From assembly GCA_910585015.1 (NCBI GenBank), contig CAJUCT010000030.1, forward strand, positions 1-57,579: a DNA stretch of 57,579 nucleotides, read 5' to 3'. The translations under genes were made by a program, and so were the position numbers. The DNA comes from an uncultured Acetatifactor sp. GTDB taxonomy: Bacteria > Bacillota > Clostridia > Lachnospirales > Lachnospiraceae. The stretch's first letter is position 1, and every line of letters begins with the position of its first letter. Under the pieces are notes generated by a model. The model worked only from the letters and a program-made list of their open reading frames with translations. It was not told the DNA's origin and searched no databases. Positions 1 through 6,595 of this stretch are shown here, piece by piece.

Positions 1-251
1 ATACAACACCGAATCCGGAAGAGACACCGGGACCTGATACAACACCGAATCCGGAGGAGACACCGGGACCGAATACAACACCGAATCCGGAAGAGACACC
101 GGGACCGAATACAACACCGAATCCGGAAGAGACGCCGGGACCTGACACACCGCCGGATCCGGAAGAGACACCGGGACCTGATACAACACCGAATCCGGAA
201 GAGACGCCGGGGCCTGAAACACCATCGGATCCGGAAGAGACACCGGGGCCG
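1..251 (+). repeat. 36-bp in-frame tandem repeat (7 units)
   Basis: Seven consecutive 36-bp units encode 12-residue Pro/Glu/Thr repeats. Units 1-4 and 6 are nearly identical at the base level; units 5 and 7 are more diverged (P-P-D and P-S-D in place of T-P-N). Near-identity of the units suggests recent expansion, so the number probably varies between strains. More units may lie upstream of the window. Confidence 0.9.
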
Positions 252-593
252 ACGGAACCTACGCCGCCCCCTGCAGATCCTACACCGCCTCCGTCGGTGA
301 CGATGCCGCCCCAGGTAACGGATCCACCGGTAATTCCGGATGATCCGACAGTGCCTGAAATCGATACACCGACCCCGACCGTACTACTGCCCACGGAAAC
401 ACCTGTGGTTAACGGTATGCGGAGAACACGAACCGTTCGGATTGAGGATGATGAGATTCCACTGTCTGACGCAATGGTTCTGGGAGCAAGGAGACGCCCC
501 CAGACCGGCGACGAGTCTGATGCATGGACGATGATGTTCTTGGCATCCCTCTCCGCGCTGGCAGCATGGATTTTAAAAGGTTTCAAGAAATAG
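1..593 (+). CDS. Cell-wall-anchored surface protein, C-terminal part (5' end outside window)
   Basis: The open frame runs in from before the window (first full codon at 3) to the stop at 591-593. The visible part starts with about seven 12-residue units of the form D/N-T-T-P-N-P-E-E-T-P-G-P, then a Pro-rich spacer rich in T and D. The last ~35 residues hold a PQTGD motif, a hydrophobic stretch (MMFLASLSALAAWIL) and a basic tail (KGFKK), the layout of a sortase sorting signal, although LPxTG is replaced by RPQTG. The protein is therefore probably exported and linked to peptidoglycan by a class of sortase that accepts this variant, with the repeat region acting as a wall-spanning stalk. The functional N-terminal domain is not in the window, so the role is unknown. 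Confidence 0.8.
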   Translation, partial: TTPNPEETPGPDTTPNPEETPGPNTTPNPEETPGPNTTPNPEETPGPDTPPDPEETPGPDTTPNPEETPGPETPSDPEETPGPTEPTPPPADPTPPPSVTMPPQVTDPPVIPDDPTVPEIDTPTPTVLLPTETPVVNGMRRTRTVRIEDDEIPLSDAMVLGARRRPQTGDESDAWTMMFLASLSALAAWILKGFKK

Positions 594-616
594 AATTTCT
601 AAAAGGAGTGAGGCTG

Positions 617-1189
617 ATGAAAAAGAGATTGTTAGCAACTGCATTGGCAATGGTAATGGGAATCAGCATAATGGCATGTGGAATGGAAACGCCGGAGATG
701 TCTGCCGCAACCCGTGAGGTGCCACCCAAGGATGAAGGAATTACCTATATTGATGATGAGGCCATCGCCTTGGCAGGCTCCGTGAGATCTGCCGAGATGA
801 CAGAGGCAGAGCAGCTGAGAGCAGATGAACTCAGGGCCATAGCGGTTTCCACATTTGATCTTGTCAATGCGGAGAGAGCCGCCAGAGGGCTTTCGGCTTT
901 TACCTGGGATGCCAGTCTGGAGTTGTGTGCGCAGATTCGCGCCACCGAGAGCGCAAGCAGTTTTTCCCATACAAGACCCAATGGTATGGATTATTACACT
1001 GTGAACAGTGATTTGATGTGGGCGGAGAATCTGGCAAAGGGCTATGCCGATGCCAGCAGCCTGGTAGCAGGATGGATGAACTCTCCCACACATGCCGCCA
1101 ATATTCTGGACGGTGAACTGGCTACCTGCAGCATTGCGGTATATGAGGTCGATGGTACGCTGTATTTTGCACAGGAATTTGGCTATTGA
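617..1189 (+). CDS. CAP/SCP-domain lipoprotein
   Basis: 190 residues. The start at 617 has an AAAGGAG site at 602-608 and gives a clear lipoprotein signal: MKKR, a hydrophobic core and a lipobox ending SIMAC, so the mature protein would be tethered to the membrane outside the cell. Residues ~80-190 are a CAP (SCP/PR-1, PF00188) domain: VNAERAARGL, a Leu-rich helix with CAQIRATE, FSHTRPNG, WAENLAKG, and a WMNSPTHAANIL segment carrying the usual His/Glu set, ending in YFAQEFGY. Such secreted CAP proteins are common in clostridia, and their biochemical role is mostly unknown. It sits 23 bp behind the surface-protein gene and is followed by its own terminator, so the two may be co-transcribed. 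Confidence 0.85.
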   Translation: MKKRLLATALAMVMGISIMACGMETPEMSAATREVPPKDEGITYIDDEAIALAGSVRSAEMTEAEQLRADELRAIAVSTFDLVNAERAARGLSAFTWDASLELCAQIRATESASSFSHTRPNGMDYYTVNSDLMWAENLAKGYADASSLVAGWMNSPTHAANILDGELATCSIAVYEVDGTLYFAQEFGY

Positions 1190-1212
1190 GCAATGTAAAT
1201 TCTTATTCTAAT

Positions 1213-1247
1213 AAAAACTGGGGATACTAAAGGTATCTCCAGTTTTT
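1213..1247 (+). terminator. Rho-independent terminator after the CAP lipoprotein gene
   Basis: Perfectly symmetric hairpin: arm 1213-1227, loop TAAAG, arm 1233-1247, with A-run and T-run at the outer ends, so it can act in both directions. Confidence 0.85.
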
Positions 1248-1294
1248 ATATGGAGGGTCGTTTGACGAATCGGGTAGATGGAGGTTAAGGCGAT

Positions 1295-1834
1295 ATGAGA
1301 ATCGGTATGGGGTATGATGTGCATCGGCTGGTGGAGGATCGGAAGCTGATCCTGGGAGGGGTGGAGATCCCCTGTGAGAAAGGGCTGCTGGGACATTCGG
1401 ATGCGGATGTGCTTCTGCATGCCATTATGGATGCTTTGCTGGGGGCGGCGGCGCTGGGGGACATTGGAAAGCATTTTCCCGACACTGACCCGGCATATAA
1501 GGGAATATCCTCGTTGGAACTTTTGGGAAAAGTGGGAGAACTGCTGGAGGAACAGAGTTTTCTTATAGAAAATATTGATGCCACCATCATAGCCCAGGCT
1601 CCCAAAATGCGTCCCTATATAGACACCATGCGGGAAAATATAGCCCGCGTCCTGGGCATTACTCCGGAGCAGGTGAATGTGAAGGCCACTACGGAGGAGG
1701 GCCTGGGCTTTACCGGAAGCGGCCAGGGGATTTCTTCCCAGGCCATCTGCCTGCTGACCAGTCCCTTCAATCTGGCTCTGGAAGATGCCGCTTCTTCTAA
1801 ATGCCAGGGATGCAGCGGATGCCGGAAAGCATAG
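1295..1834 (+). CDS. ispF: 2-C-methyl-D-erythritol 2,4-cyclodiphosphate synthase
   Basis: 179 residues. IspF converts CDP-ME 2-phosphate to ME-cyclodiphosphate in the non-mevalonate isoprenoid pathway. The zinc ligands of the family are visible: D8 and H10 in GYDVHR, and H42 after GHSDAD (33-38). The GDIGKHFPDTDP loop follows, and the CMP/MECDP-binding TTEEGLGFTGSG segment lies near residues 131-142. The core ends near residue 155; about 25 further residues (ending in two CxxC-like cysteine groups) exceed the usual ~158 and are not family-typical. Ribosome site GGAGG at ~1280. In many Firmicutes ispF lies just before the cysE-cysS cluster, as here. Confidence 0.93.
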   Translation: MRIGMGYDVHRLVEDRKLILGGVEIPCEKGLLGHSDADVLLHAIMDALLGAAALGDIGKHFPDTDPAYKGISSLELLGKVGELLEEQSFLIENIDATIIAQAPKMRPYIDTMRENIARVLGITPEQVNVKATTEEGLGFTGSGQGISSQAICLLTSPFNLALEDAASSKCQGCSGCRKA

Positions 1835-1854
1835 GCAGGATTTTGAAAAAACAG

Positions 1855-1883
1855 TTGACAAATCCTTCCTTTTTGCATATGCT
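1855..1883 (+). promoter_or_regulatory. Sigma-A promoter for the cysE cluster
   Basis: TTGACA (1855-1860), 17-bp spacer, TATGCT (1878-1883). It begins 20 bp after the ispF stop and gives a start near 1890. Confidence 0.7.
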
Positions 1884-1908
1884 GAATAGTAGAAAGCAAA
1901 GGCGATAG

Positions 1909-1948
1909 GCGGATAAATTCGTCTCAGGGGATGAGTTTATCCGCTTTT
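1909..1948 (+). terminator. Hairpin with T-run in the cysE leader (terminator or attenuator)
   Basis: GCGGATAAA (1909-1917) pairs with TTTATCCGC (1936-1944), an inner CTCA/TGAG stem tops it, and TTTT follows. It lies downstream of the 1855 promoter and upstream of cysE, so besides ending ispF transcripts it could attenuate cysE. No T-box consensus was seen in the short leader. Confidence 0.55.
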
Positions 1949-1995
1949 GTATGGAAAGGATAGTCTGCCGCAGCGGGCGGACGGGAGTTAATGAG

Positions 1996-2712
1996 ATGGG
2001 TTTGATTCGGAATATCCGGGAGGAGATCCAGATCATCAAGGAGCGTGATCCTGCGATACACTCTTCTCTGGAAGTGCTTTTATATCCCAGCTTTAAAGTT
2101 ATGATGCACTATCGCATTGCACATAAGCTGTATTTGAAAAAACACTTTTTCCTGGCAAGATATATTTCTCAGCGGGGGGTACGGAAAACCGGAATAGAGA
2201 TTCATCCCGGCGCCCGCATAGGCAAAGGACTTTTCATTGACCATGGCAACGGGGTGATTATCGGGGAGACAGCCGTGATAGGGGACAATGTGACTATCTA
2301 CCAGGGGGTGACACTGGGAGGCAACGGCAAGGAGCATGGAAAGCGGCATCCTACGGTGGAGGACAATGTTATGATCAGCGCGGGAGCCAAGGTTCTGGGC
2401 TCGTTTACCATCGGCGCCAACTCCAAGATCGGGGCAGGGAGCGTGGTACTGGCCGAGGTGCCGCCGGATTCCACTGTGGTGGGGGTGCCAGGGCGGGTGG
2501 TCAAGCGCAACAACCAGGCGCTGCCCAGAGAGGATTTGGACCAGGCTTTGCCGGATCCTGTCCGAGAGGATATCAGCGGTTTGATGAAGTCCAATACGGA
2601 ATTGACAAACCGGCTGCTCTCCATGGAACAGGAACTGAAAAGGCTGCGGGAACAGGGCGAAAAGCGGCGGCCCGAAGACATAACCATAGAATTTAGAGGG
2701 CAGGGTATATAA
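1996..2712 (+). CDS. cysE: Serine O-acetyltransferase
   Basis: 238 residues. CysE makes O-acetylserine from serine and acetyl-CoA, the first step of cysteine synthesis. An N-terminal helical part (EEIQIIKERDPAIHSSLEVLLYP...HYRIAHKLY) is followed by the left-handed beta-helix of hexapeptide repeats (IEIHPGARIGKGLFIDHG, VIIGETAVIGDNVTIYQGVTLGG) and the conserved GKRHPTVED segment. The tail after the helix is long (~50 residues) and charged. An upstream in-frame start at 1951 was not used: the ATG at 1996 has GGGAG at 1983-1987 and matches the usual N-terminus. It is followed by cysS, as in Bacillus, linking cysteine synthesis with cysteine charging; metY at 28884 could use the sulfide branch. 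Confidence 0.93.
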   Translation: MGLIRNIREEIQIIKERDPAIHSSLEVLLYPSFKVMMHYRIAHKLYLKKHFFLARYISQRGVRKTGIEIHPGARIGKGLFIDHGNGVIIGETAVIGDNVTIYQGVTLGGNGKEHGKRHPTVEDNVMISAGAKVLGSFTIGANSKIGAGSVVLAEVPPDSTVVGVPGRVVKRNNQALPREDLDQALPDPVREDISGLMKSNTELTNRLLSMEQELKRLREQGEKRRPEDITIEFRGQGI

Positions 2713-2738
2713 TTTCAGGGCAATAAGGCCAATTTAAT

Positions 2739-2770
2739 CCGCATGTTCCCGGACAGTATGGAACATGCGG
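2739..2770 (+). other. Perfect 11-bp hairpin between cysE and cysS
   Basis: CCGCATGTTCC (2739-2749) and GGAACATGCGG (2760-2770) are exact complements around a 10-nt loop. No T-run follows, so it is not a normal terminator. It ends 13 nt before the cysS ribosome site and may affect mRNA stability or processing. Confidence 0.6.
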
Positions 2771-2799
2771 AACTCTAACAGAAAAAGAGGGTGTGTTAT

Positions 2800-4227
2800 A
2801 TGGAGAACAAATTGCATTTCTACAATACGTTGACCAGAACAGTGGAGACATTTATCCCCAACGAGGAGGGCAAAGTGGCCATGTACACCTGCGGCCCCAC
2901 CGTGTATCATTTTGCCCATATCGGAAATCTGCGCAGTTATATCATGGAGGATCTGCTGGAGAAAACCCTGCGCTATCTTGGATATGATGTGAAGCGTGTT
3001 ATGAATATCACGGACGTGGGCCATCTGTCCAGCGATGCGGACACCGGCGAGGACAAGATGCTGAAGGGCGCAAAGCGGGAGCATAAATCTGTCATGGAGA
3101 TTGCCCGGTTTTATACGGATGCCTTTTTCAGTGACTGCGGTAAACTGAATATCAAGACTCCTGACGTGGTGGAACCTGCCACCAATTGCATCCCGGAGTT
3201 TATCCATATGATTCAGACCCTGATTGAGAAGGGGTATGCCTATGAGCAGGGCGGAAATATTTACTTCGATACATCCAGGCTTAAGGAGTATTATGTGCTT
3301 TCTAACCACAGCGAACAGGAGTTGCTGGTGGGTGTGCGTGACGATGTGGACGAGGATGCAAACAAGAGGAACAAGAGTGATTTTGTGCTGTGGTTCACCA
3401 AGTCTAAGTTCGACGATCAGGAATTGAAATGGGAAAGTCCCTGGGGCCTGGGGTATCCGGGCTGGCATATCGAGTGTTCCTGCATCAGTATGAAGCATCT
3501 GGGCGAATATATGGATATACACTGCGGCGGCGTGGATAATCTTTTTCCCCATCACACCAACGAGATTGCCCAGAGTGAGTCCTATCTGGGGCATAAATGG
3601 TGCAATTACTGGTTCCATATACATCATTTGGTTGAGAAAGGTAAGACGGGCAAGATGAGCAAGTCCAGCGGGGAGTTTCTGACGGTATCACTACTGGAGA
3701 ACAAGGGTTATGACCCGGTGGTGTACCGCATGTTCTGCCTGCAGTCCCATTACCGTAAGCCACTGGAATTTTCTTATGAGGTGCTGGACAATATGACTGC
3801 CACCTATGAGAAGCTGGCAAAGCGTATCGGTACGCTGCGGCGGGAAGGCGAGGTGGATCAGGAAAAATATGATGCCTACAGAGGCCGGTTCGAGCAGGCG
3901 CTCTGTGACGATCTAAATTCCTCCATGGCCATCACCGTGCTGTATGATATGTTGAAGGAGGATATGTCCGATGCCACCAAGTACGCGCTGGCTGAGGATT
4001 TTGACCGGGTATTGTCCCTGAACCTGACCACGGCTTATGCGGCGAAGAATGATAAGCAGCAGGTGGACGCGGAGTTGGAGAGTTATATCCTTGCTAAGAT
4101 CGAGGAGCGGAAGGCAGCCAAAAAGGAGAAAGATTTTGCCAGGGCAGATGCTATCAGAGCGGAACTGCAGGAGAAGGGAATCCTGTTGGAGGATACTCGA
4201 GAGGGCGTAAAATGGAAGAAAGCATGA
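2800..4227 (+). CDS. cysS: Cysteinyl-tRNA synthetase
   Basis: 475 residues, the normal size for this class I synthetase, which charges tRNA-Cys. Visible hallmarks: zinc/active-site YTCGPTVY (C31), the HIGH-equivalent HIGN at 40-43, NITDVGHLS, GWHIECSC with zinc-binding Cys/His, the IHCGGVDNLFPHHTNEIAQSE block, and the KMSKSSG loop at about 285-291. The C-terminal anticodon-binding part has an ERKAAKKEKDFARADAIR helix typical of CysS. An earlier GTG at 2791 lies inside the ribosome site (AAGAGG, 2784-2790), so ATG 2800 is the start. Its 3' end overlaps mrnC by 16 bp, indicating translational coupling. Confidence 0.96.
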   Translation: MENKLHFYNTLTRTVETFIPNEEGKVAMYTCGPTVYHFAHIGNLRSYIMEDLLEKTLRYLGYDVKRVMNITDVGHLSSDADTGEDKMLKGAKREHKSVMEIARFYTDAFFSDCGKLNIKTPDVVEPATNCIPEFIHMIQTLIEKGYAYEQGGNIYFDTSRLKEYYVLSNHSEQELLVGVRDDVDEDANKRNKSDFVLWFTKSKFDDQELKWESPWGLGYPGWHIECSCISMKHLGEYMDIHCGGVDNLFPHHTNEIAQSESYLGHKWCNYWFHIHHLVEKGKTGKMSKSSGEFLTVSLLENKGYDPVVYRMFCLQSHYRKPLEFSYEVLDNMTATYEKLAKRIGTLRREGEVDQEKYDAYRGRFEQALCDDLNSSMAITVLYDMLKEDMSDATKYALAEDFDRVLSLNLTTAYAAKNDKQQVDAELESYILAKIEERKAAKKEKDFARADAIRAELQEKGILLEDTREGVKWKKA

Positions 4228-4652
4228 ATCTGTTAGAGCAGATCCGCAGTCGTTTCCAGTGCGGGGAAGTGGATATTCGGACGTATTCGCCGCTGACCAT
4301 GGCTTACATCGGGGATGCCATCTACGATCTGGTGATCCGCACCGTAGTGGTGGAGCGGGGCAACCGCTCGGCCAATGCTCTGCACAGACAGACCACGCAG
4401 TATGTAAAGGCGTCTGCCCAGGCCAGGATGATAGATGCTCTGGCACAGCAGCTGACCCAGGAGGAGGCGGATGTCTACCGCTGGGGCCACAATGCCAAAT
4501 TCAATACCAAAGCCAAGAACGCATCTTTGAAAGAATACCGCAAGGCCACCGGGATGGAGGCGTTGCTGGGGTACCTGTACATGACGGGGCGCACAGAGCG
4601 GCTGCTGGAACTGGTGCAGGAGGGTATTGCCCGGATCGGCATGAAGCTATAA
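4212..4652 (+). CDS. mrnC: Mini-ribonuclease III
   Basis: 146 residues. Mini-III is an RNase III catalytic domain without a dsRNA-binding domain; in Bacillus it matures 23S rRNA ends. The family block YSPLTMAYIGDAIYDLVIR holds the signature metal-binding acidic residues, and the second acidic helix is TGMEALLGYLYMTGR. Start ATG 4212 has GAGGG six bases upstream and lies inside cysS; a second ATG at 4224 overlaps the cysS stop (ATGA) and could also be used. Its place between cysS and rlmB is the conserved Firmicutes order. Confidence 0.93.
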   Translation: MEESMNLLEQIRSRFQCGEVDIRTYSPLTMAYIGDAIYDLVIRTVVVERGNRSANALHRQTTQYVKASAQARMIDALAQQLTQEEADVYRWGHNAKFNTKAKNASLKEYRKATGMEALLGYLYMTGRTERLLELVQEGIARIGMKL

Positions 4653-4737
4653 AACCGCATATTCCCGAAGACCGCCGCATAAGAGAGGGTGTTTCTGCAT
4701 ACCGGAGTGGACGGATGTTGGCCATCTGCCTTGAGTG

Positions 4738-4765
4738 TTGACAGAAGATTTGTGACAATTAGACT
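4738..4765 (+). promoter_or_regulatory. Promoter for rlmB
   Basis: TTGACA (4738-4743), 16-bp spacer, TAGACT (4760-4765). It predicts a ~180-nt leader that includes the two-hairpin element at 4865-4942. The rest of 4653-4864 shows no gene. Confidence 0.6.
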
Positions 4766-4864
4766 GCGGACCGCCGGAATTTACAGTAGGAAAATGAGCC
4801 AGGGTATCTGGCCGGCGGTCTGCAGTCGGGATTCACAACAAGTTTTACTGGCGTACAGTATAAG

Positions 4865-4942
4865 TTTGGAAGTGAAACTTCCAAATACGCATTAACGCAG
4901 TATCGCAGGCTCGGCCTGTGATATGCAGGGAAGAGGTAAGTT
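4865..4942 (+). repeat. Two-hairpin element, copy A (upstream of rlmB)
   Basis: Hairpin 1: TTTGGAAG (4865-4872), loop TGAAA, CTTCCAAA (4878-4885). Linker TACGCATTAACGCAG. Hairpin 2: TATCGCAGGC (4901-4910), loop TCG, GCCTGTGATA (4914-4923), with one G-T pair. Tail TGCAGGGAAGAGGTAAGTT ends at 4942, next to the rlmB ribosome site. The same layout recurs at 37236 and 48895, and hairpin 2 plus tail at 12115. Confidence 0.85.
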
Positions 4943-4954
4943 AGGAGTATATTT

Positions 4955-5695
4955 ATGGGATATCAGGAACAGACAATAGAGGGCAGGAACGCGGTGATTG
5001 AAGCCTACCGCAGCGGAAAGCCCATAGACAAAATTTATATCCAGGACGGCTGTCAGGACGGCCCCGTTATGACCATCAGGCGGGAGGCCAGAAAACATGA
5101 TACCCTGATCAAATATGTGGACAGAGAAAGGCTGGATCAGATGTCCGAGACGGGGAGGCATCAGGGCGTCATCGCGGTGGCAGGAGCCTATGAATACGCC
5201 CAGCTGGAGGATATTCTGGCGGCGGCGGAGGCCAAGGGTGAGTCTCCTTTTCTGATTCTGCTGGACAATATCGAGGACCCTCACAATCTGGGAGCCATCA
5301 TCCGAACTGCCAATCTGGCGGGGGCCCATGGGGTGGTCATCCCCAAAAACAGGGCGGTGGGCCTGACCGCCACGGTGGCGCGCACCTCGGCGGGCGCTTT
5401 GAATTATACGCCGGTGGCCCGGGTTACCAATCTGGCCAAGACTATCGAGGACCTAAAGAAGAAGGGCATCTGGTTTGTCTGTGCGGATATGGGAGGCACC
5501 CGGATGTATGACTTGGATCTGAAAGGCCCCATCGGTCTGGTAATTGGCAGTGAGGGAGAGGGTGTGGGCCGTCTGGTCAGGGAAAAATGCGATATGACTG
5601 CGGCTATACCCATGAAGGGAGATATTGACTCTCTGAATGCCTCCGTGGCTGCCGGTGTGCTGGCGTATGAGATTGTGCGGCAGCGGTATGCTTAG
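4955..5695 (+). CDS. rlmB: 23S rRNA 2'-O-ribose G2251 methyltransferase, SPOUT family
   Basis: 246 residues. RlmB methylates the ribose of a P-loop guanosine in 23S rRNA using SAM. The N-terminal substrate-binding part begins EGRNAVIEAYRSG. The trefoil-knot SpoU domain has all three motifs: DPHNLGAIIRTANLAGAHGV (motif 1, ~108-127), GPIGLVIGSEGEGVG (motif 2, ~193-207) and IPMKGDIDSLNASVAAGVLAYE (motif 3, ~218-239). ATG 4955 is preceded by AGGAG. In Bacillus the next genes are yacP (rae1) and sigH; here yacP is absent and sigH follows after 108 bp. Its leader carries the two-hairpin element. Confidence 0.94.
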   Translation: MGYQEQTIEGRNAVIEAYRSGKPIDKIYIQDGCQDGPVMTIRREARKHDTLIKYVDRERLDQMSETGRHQGVIAVAGAYEYAQLEDILAAAEAKGESPFLILLDNIEDPHNLGAIIRTANLAGAHGVVIPKNRAVGLTATVARTSAGALNYTPVARVTNLAKTIEDLKKKGIWFVCADMGGTRMYDLDLKGPIGLVIGSEGEGVGRLVREKCDMTAAIPMKGDIDSLNASVAAGVLAYEIVRQRYA

Positions 5696-5720
5696 CCCGA
5701 GCCAAAGGAGGGCGGGCTAA
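5692..5720 (+). other. Hairpin at the rlmB stop codon
   Basis: TTAGCCCG (5692-5699) pairs exactly with CGGGCTAA (5713-5720). There is no T-run, so any termination would be weak. A second GTCCG/CGGAC stem follows near 5727-5747. Confidence 0.5.
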
Positions 5721-5803
5721 AGCGCAGTCCGTCGGGAGAGCGGACAAGAGTTTTCGCAGCGAATTGTTGGGCAGGCAGCGAAGGGTGAGCCGGAAGGAGT
5801 GCC

Positions 5804-6415
5804 ATGGAACGGGAATACAGCCAGTTCAGCGACGAGGAACTGATAGACCGTCTGCGGGGCGGGGACAGCCGCATCACAGACTACATTATGGATAAATACA
5901 AAAACCTGGTGCGCAGCAAGGCCAAGTCCATGTACATTCTGGGCGGGGATAACGAGGACCTGATCCAGGAGGGGATGATTGGTCTGTTCAAAGCCATCCG
6001 GGACTATGACTGCGGCAGAGATGCCAGTTTTTATACCTTTGCGGATCTGTGCATCAGTCGGCAAATGTACACGGCGGTACAGGCATCCCACAGGCAGAAG
6101 CATTGGCCGCTCAATACCTACGTGTCTCTCTATGGCAGCAATAGCAGTCAGGGGGACAGTGAAGAGATGGAACTGGCGGAAGCATTGTCCCCGGATAAGG
6201 ACCAGAATCCGGAGACTCTGTTTATCGACAGGGAGCGGGTGGAATACCTGGAGGGGCAGATCGACAAGGAACTCAGCAGCTTTGAAAAACAGGTGCTGGA
6301 TCTGTACCTCACCGGAATGAGTTACAGCCAGATTGCCAGGGTGCTGGGCCGGGAGGAGAAATCCACGGACAATGCGCTGCAGCGGTTAAAGAGCAAGATA
6401 AAGAAGATGCTGTAA
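5804..6415 (+). CDS. sigH: RNA polymerase sigma-H factor (early sporulation/stationary phase)
   Basis: 203 residues, close to Bacillus SigH. Region 2 contains the core-binding segment DLIQEGMIGLFKAIRDYD and the -10 recognition helix FYTFADLCISRQMYTAVQASHRQKH. Region 4 (~158-203) has FEKQVLDLYLTGMSYSQIARVLGRE followed by NALQRLKSKIKKML. SigH directs transcription at the onset of sporulation, so the host is probably a spore former. ATG 5804 has GGAAGGAG upstream. It closes the rlmB operon and is followed by an A/T-rich stretch. Confidence 0.93.
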   Translation: MEREYSQFSDEELIDRLRGGDSRITDYIMDKYKNLVRSKAKSMYILGGDNEDLIQEGMIGLFKAIRDYDCGRDASFYTFADLCISRQMYTAVQASHRQKHWPLNTYVSLYGSNSSQGDSEEMELAEALSPDKDQNPETLFIDRERVEYLEGQIDKELSSFEKQVLDLYLTGMSYSQIARVLGREEKSTDNALQRLKSKIKKML

Positions 6416-6459
6416 GGTCTTCTTTATTTTTTTTTAATAATATCCGTCCGGCTTGCCAA

Positions 6460-6488
6460 TTGACTTTCTGCCGGCAGGGGCATATAAT
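6460..6488 (+). promoter_or_regulatory. Sigma-A promoter of the RND/TetR operon
   Basis: TTGACT (6460-6465), exact 17-bp spacer, consensus TATAAT (6483-6488). Transcription would start at ~6495, next to the palindrome at 6501. Confidence 0.85.
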
Positions 6489-6500
6489 TCTAAACAGGCG

Positions 6501-6518
6501 ACCGACTGGCCGGTCGGT
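6501..6518 (+). promoter_or_regulatory. TetR-type operator
   Basis: ACCGACTGGCCGGTCGGT is an 18-bp near-perfect palindrome at the predicted transcription start. Its form matches operators of TetR-family repressors. The likely ligand-responsive repressor is the TetR gene at 10706 in the same operon, giving autoregulation. Confidence 0.75.
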
Positions 6519-6595
6519 TATTCCTGCTATCGGGAAAATGATAAGCCTGGCCTGCAATACACAGGAGTATTCTCTGACGGAAAGGAAAATGCATC

